A stretch of 64,000 nucleotides of DNA, taken from assembly GCA_036502085.1 (NCBI GenBank), contig DASXZD010000005.1, positions 62,001 through 126,000 on the forward strand, in the 5' to 3' direction. The position numbers were made by a program, and so were the translations under genes. Below the pieces are notes generated by a model. That model saw only the letters and a list, made by a program, of their open reading frames with translations, ran no database searches and had not been told where the DNA came from. The number at the start of each line of letters is the position of its first letter. Within the stretch, counting starts at the first letter, position 1. The DNA comes from PALSA-505 sp036502085 (GTDB taxonomy: Bacteria; Actinomycetota; Actinomycetes; Streptosporangiales; Streptosporangiaceae). Of the stretch, positions 61,570-64,000 are shown in pieces.

Positions 61570-63423
61570 TCAGCTGTCCTGTGCGGATTCCGAACGGGCG
61601 CGCATGTCGGCGATTATGCCGACACGCCGGTGTGTCCACCCGAGGGCCAGCAGCGTGGCCGAGGTGAGGCCGAGCAGCCCGGACAGGGCCACCACGAGAT
61701 GGGGGCCGATCGCCTGGGCCGCCGCACCGCCGATCAGGATGCCGAGGCCCTGCATGGCGAGCAGCCCGGACTGCGCCAGGCCGAAGGCCCTGGCCCGGCC
61801 GGAGTCGGGCACGCTCTGCACGAACGCGGCCGCCGCCGCGAGCTGGTAGGCGCCGCCGACGCCGGCCAGCGCCCACAGCACGAGGACCACGACGAGCGGC
61901 GGATTCGCGGCGCTGCCGATCAGCGGGGCGCAGGACAGCATGGCCAGCCAGCCCATCACCCGTATCCGGGTCGACGGGGCCATCAGTCGGCTGAAGACGA
62001 ACCCGCCGATCACGGTGCCTACCGGCATCGCGGCCATCAGCAGGCCGACGTCCAGAGTGTGGCCGCCCAGGGCGTACGCGTAGGGTGCCGCCAGCCCCTC
62101 GGGGAGAATGTAGAAGCCGGCCAGCCAGCCGAAGAGCACCAGCGAGCGCAGCATCGGGTTGCGGAAGACGAGCGCTGCGCCCTCGCGGGCGATCTCCCAG
62201 AGCGAGAGGCGGCTGCTGTCTTCCCGGGGGGGCGCCGGACGCCGCTTGACCCAGGTGATCACGATCAGCGCAGAGATCAGGAAGGTCAGCGCGTCGAGCG
62301 CGAGCGTCCGGGACGGGTTGACCACGGCCACGACAGCGGCGCCGGCCACGAAGCCGAGGATCTGGCTGGCCTGGAAGCTGATGTTCCCGATCGCCGAGCC
62401 GAGGACGAACTTGTCGCCCGGCAGCACGTCCGGCAGCAGGGCCGAGCGGGCCGCGGTGAACGGCGCGCCGAGCAGGACAGTGCCGAAGACCAGCACGCAC
62501 AGCACCGCGAACGGGACGCCCGGCGTGGCCATGCCCGCGACGAGCACAGCCCGGACGAGATCGCAGACGATCATGATGCGGCGGCGCGGGAACAGGTCGG
62601 CCAGGCCGGACAGCAGCGGGCCGCCGACGATCGGCGGCAGGTAGGTCAGGGCGTAGGCGAGCGCGGTGAGGAAGGCGGAGTGGGTCCGGGTGTACACCAG
62701 GATCGCGATCGCGACCTGGGCGAACTGGTCGCCTGCGTAGGAGAGCACCTGGGCGGTGAACAGCGCGCGGAACTCGCCGATCGCGAAGACCTCGCGGTAG
62801 GAGGCCTGCTGCTCCAGGGGCCGGCGGTGCCGTCCGCCTTCGATTTCCGCGGCTTGTTCGGACAGGCCGAGCTCGGTTCTGGGCAGCGGTGCCGACGCGG
62901 GGGTGCCGGCTGCTGGTGCCGGGGTGGGGGGTGTTGGTGCCGGGGCGGGTGCGGCGGCAAGTTCGCTCGGGGTGGTGGTGTTGCGTACCCGGGCGTCCTG
63001 CGCGGTCCGGCCATCGACTTGGCCATCGGTTTGGTCCTCGACCTGGCGATCGACGCCGGGGCCGGCCGGGCTCGCCTCTCGCTGGACCGTGCCTTGCTCA
63101 TGCCCGTCTCGCCGGGCGGCCCGTCCCTTGCGGCCGTCCCGGTCGGGCCCGTCACCGTTGGCGCGGTTTTGGGCGGGTATGCCTGGCACAGCAGCGTTCG
63201 CCACCCGTTCCGGTACTCCAGACCTCCGAGGCTGCGCCGTGACCCGCTGATCACTCTCCACAGCCGCAGACAGTGGCTGAGCGGTCAGCCTGGCAGAGCT
63301 AGGCGACGGCCCGTCGGCCCCTGACCTTCGCCGCGCCGCGTCTCGCGAGGTCCCCCTGAACTCCTCTTCCTGCGGCACCGGGCGCCCTAAACGAGCTCCT
63401 GAAGGCCGCGGCATCGTTGGCAC
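61570..63423 (-). CDS. MFS transporter with long disordered N-terminal extension
   Basis: Residues ~210-617 form a 12-helix MFS protein (FAIGEFRALFTAQVLSYAGD, VYTRTHSAFLTALAYALTYL, GGPLLSGLADLFPRRRIMIV, GFVFSRLMAPSTRIRVMGWL), of the Bcr/enterobactin-exporter-like group; substrate unknown. Residues 1-205 are Ala/Pro/Arg-rich and charged, without helices or motifs. The frame is open all the way to ATG 63423, but a start near residue 200 would give the usual length, so the N-terminal part may be real or simply open high-GC sequence. Confidence 0.8.
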   Translation of the reverse strand: MPTMPRPSGARLGRPVPQEEEFRGTSRDAARRRSGADGPSPSSARLTAQPLSAAVESDQRVTAQPRRSGVPERVANAAVPGIPAQNRANGDGPDRDGRKGRAARRDGHEQGTVQREASPAGPGVDRQVEDQTDGQVDGRTAQDARVRNTTTPSELAAAPAPAPTPPTPAPAAGTPASAPLPRTELGLSEQAAEIEGGRHRRPLEQQASYREVFAIGEFRALFTAQVLSYAGDQFAQVAIAILVYTRTHSAFLTALAYALTYLPPIVGGPLLSGLADLFPRRRIMIVCDLVRAVLVAGMATPGVPFAVLCVLVFGTVLLGAPFTAARSALLPDVLPGDKFVLGSAIGNISFQASQILGFVAGAAVVAVVNPSRTLALDALTFLISALIVITWVKRRPAPPREDSSRLSLWEIAREGAALVFRNPMLRSLVLFGWLAGFYILPEGLAAPYAYALGGHTLDVGLLMAAMPVGTVIGGFVFSRLMAPSTRIRVMGWLAMLSCAPLIGSAANPPLVVVLVLWALAGVGGAYQLAAAAAFVQSVPDSGRARAFGLAQSGLLAMQGLGILIGGAAAQAIGPHLVVALSGLLGLTSATLLALGWTHRRVGIIADMRARSESAQDS

Positions 63424-63761
63424 GGCATGTTACTGGCGTTGTGGCTCATCTACGGGCTCCCGCTCGGGGCTCTCTCAATCTCTCGGCTGTGGCGGTGACG
63501 GGCAGACGTTACTCTCAGTAACCACTTGGCGTCGCGAGTCGTCATACCCACGTTGCCTACCGTGTCGGATTACTCACGACTTCGCAAGAGCCCGGTGAGC
63601 GAATAGTCTCACTCTGCGCTGTTACGATGCGCTACTTGAGTTGCCGGCCGCAGGCCGCCAGCAAGATTGCCGGTCGCTTTGGCGCTAGGAGCCTTCCTCC
63701 CCTATGCTGAGACGGTTCCCGACGGGAGGCGCTACGGGTGACGGCGGGGATGACCGCCAAA
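63424..63761. other. Non-coding gap before tRNA-Glu
   Basis: No gene is supported in this 338-base stretch. It must hold the MFS and tRNA promoters. No clear operator or hairpin stands out. Confidence 0.45.
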
Positions 63762-63834
63762 GCCCCCATCGTCTAGTGGCCTAGGACACCGCCCTTTCAA
63801 GGCGGCGGCACGGGTTCGAATCCCGTTGGGGGCA
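63762..63834 (+). tRNA. tRNA-Glu (anticodon TTC)
   Basis: The 73-nt gene has acceptor GCCCCCA / TGGGGGC, anticodon loop CTTTCAA (TTC), T-arm GGGTTCGAATCCC and discriminator A. CCA is not encoded. Confidence 0.95.
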
Positions 63835-63859
63835 CGGTTGCCGCCAGTCGGCAACGTGA

Positions 63860-63934
63860 GGTCCTGTAGAGCAGCTTGGAGTGCTCGTCACCCTGTCAAG
63901 GTGAAGGTCGCGGGTTCAAATCCCGTCAGGACCG
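63860..63934 (+). tRNA. tRNA-Asp (anticodon GTC)
   Basis: The 75-nt gene has acceptor GGTCCTG / CAGGACC, anticodon loop CTGTCAA (GTC), T-arm GGGTTCAAATCCC and discriminator G. It follows tRNA-Glu by 25 bases, a pair order often seen in actinobacteria. Confidence 0.95.
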
Positions 63935-64000
63935 CCGGGACACGGCGGCATGCCTGCTTCTGGCCCATGGCTTGGGCCCGTTCGGGCGTGTCTTAGGTCC

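Overview
The window is very high-GC DNA from a spore-forming-type actinobacterium. The evidence is the frequent GTG and TTG starts, a BldC-type regulator, a DUF3073 protein, an actinobacterial purS/purQ-purL-purF-purM cluster with a sterol-carrier-type gene inside it, a FadE5-like dehydrogenase, an LCP ligase, an LPxTG protein and a plsB/plsC-type lipid locus. An order such as Streptosporangiales would fit, but that is inference.

About 1-14 kb is accessory and partly decayed. The left edge looks like one end of an actinomycete integrative element (AICE): a frameshifted Pra-like activator, a GntR (KorSA-like) repressor with TGAC-CT-GTCA operators, three overlapping small genes (one Cys-rich) and an XRE/TPR regulator. 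HAD genes follow, one of them fused to a tetratricopeptide remnant. Two 45-bp copies of the 3' half of a tRNA-Gly(CCC) (5116-5160, 6291-6335) flank a cassette with a broken antitoxin gene and an intact Phd/RelE-type pair. A second toxin-antitoxin-like pair (DUF5615 PIN-like), two RibD/DHFR-fold reductases, a DinB pseudogene broken by a perfect 14-bp tandem duplication, a methyltransferase, a hydrolase and a two-domain GNAT complete this part.

About 14-28 kb is metabolic and cell-surface: a cytochrome P450 convergent with a three-gene cobalt-type nitrile hydratase, an LCP ligase, a His-rich LPxTG protein, a small secreted protein, divergent FadE34-like and FadE5-like acyl-CoA dehydrogenases, and an E1alpha-E1beta-E2 2-oxoacid dehydrogenase operon.

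About 28.6-36 kb is the purine operon: purS, an RsbW-like ATPase, purQ, purL, a sterol-carrier-family gene, purF and purM, with GTGA/ATGA overlaps between several. PurL carries unusual repeat expansions. DUF3073 and bldC follow, then a repeat-rich non-coding stretch, a pseudogene, and a PolA-like bifunctional polymerase.

About 41-48 kb carries mscL, small genes, plsB and a 977-residue fusion of HAD phosphatase, acylglycerolphosphate acyltransferase and wax-ester/diacylglycerol acyltransferase, which puts much of triacylglycerol synthesis in two genes. About 48-60 kb is dominated by two giant exported proteins linked by a GTGA overlap: a 2052-residue protein with six FnIII/LamG modules and a 1500-residue RHS/YD-repeat protein with a short hydrophobic C-terminal tip. 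I regard this pair as the most interesting locus. The window ends with tRNA-Lys, gcdH, an MFS transporter, tRNA-Glu and tRNA-Asp.

A recurring feature is short exact or near-exact tandem duplication (10 to about 85 bp) in and between genes, some of it gene-breaking.
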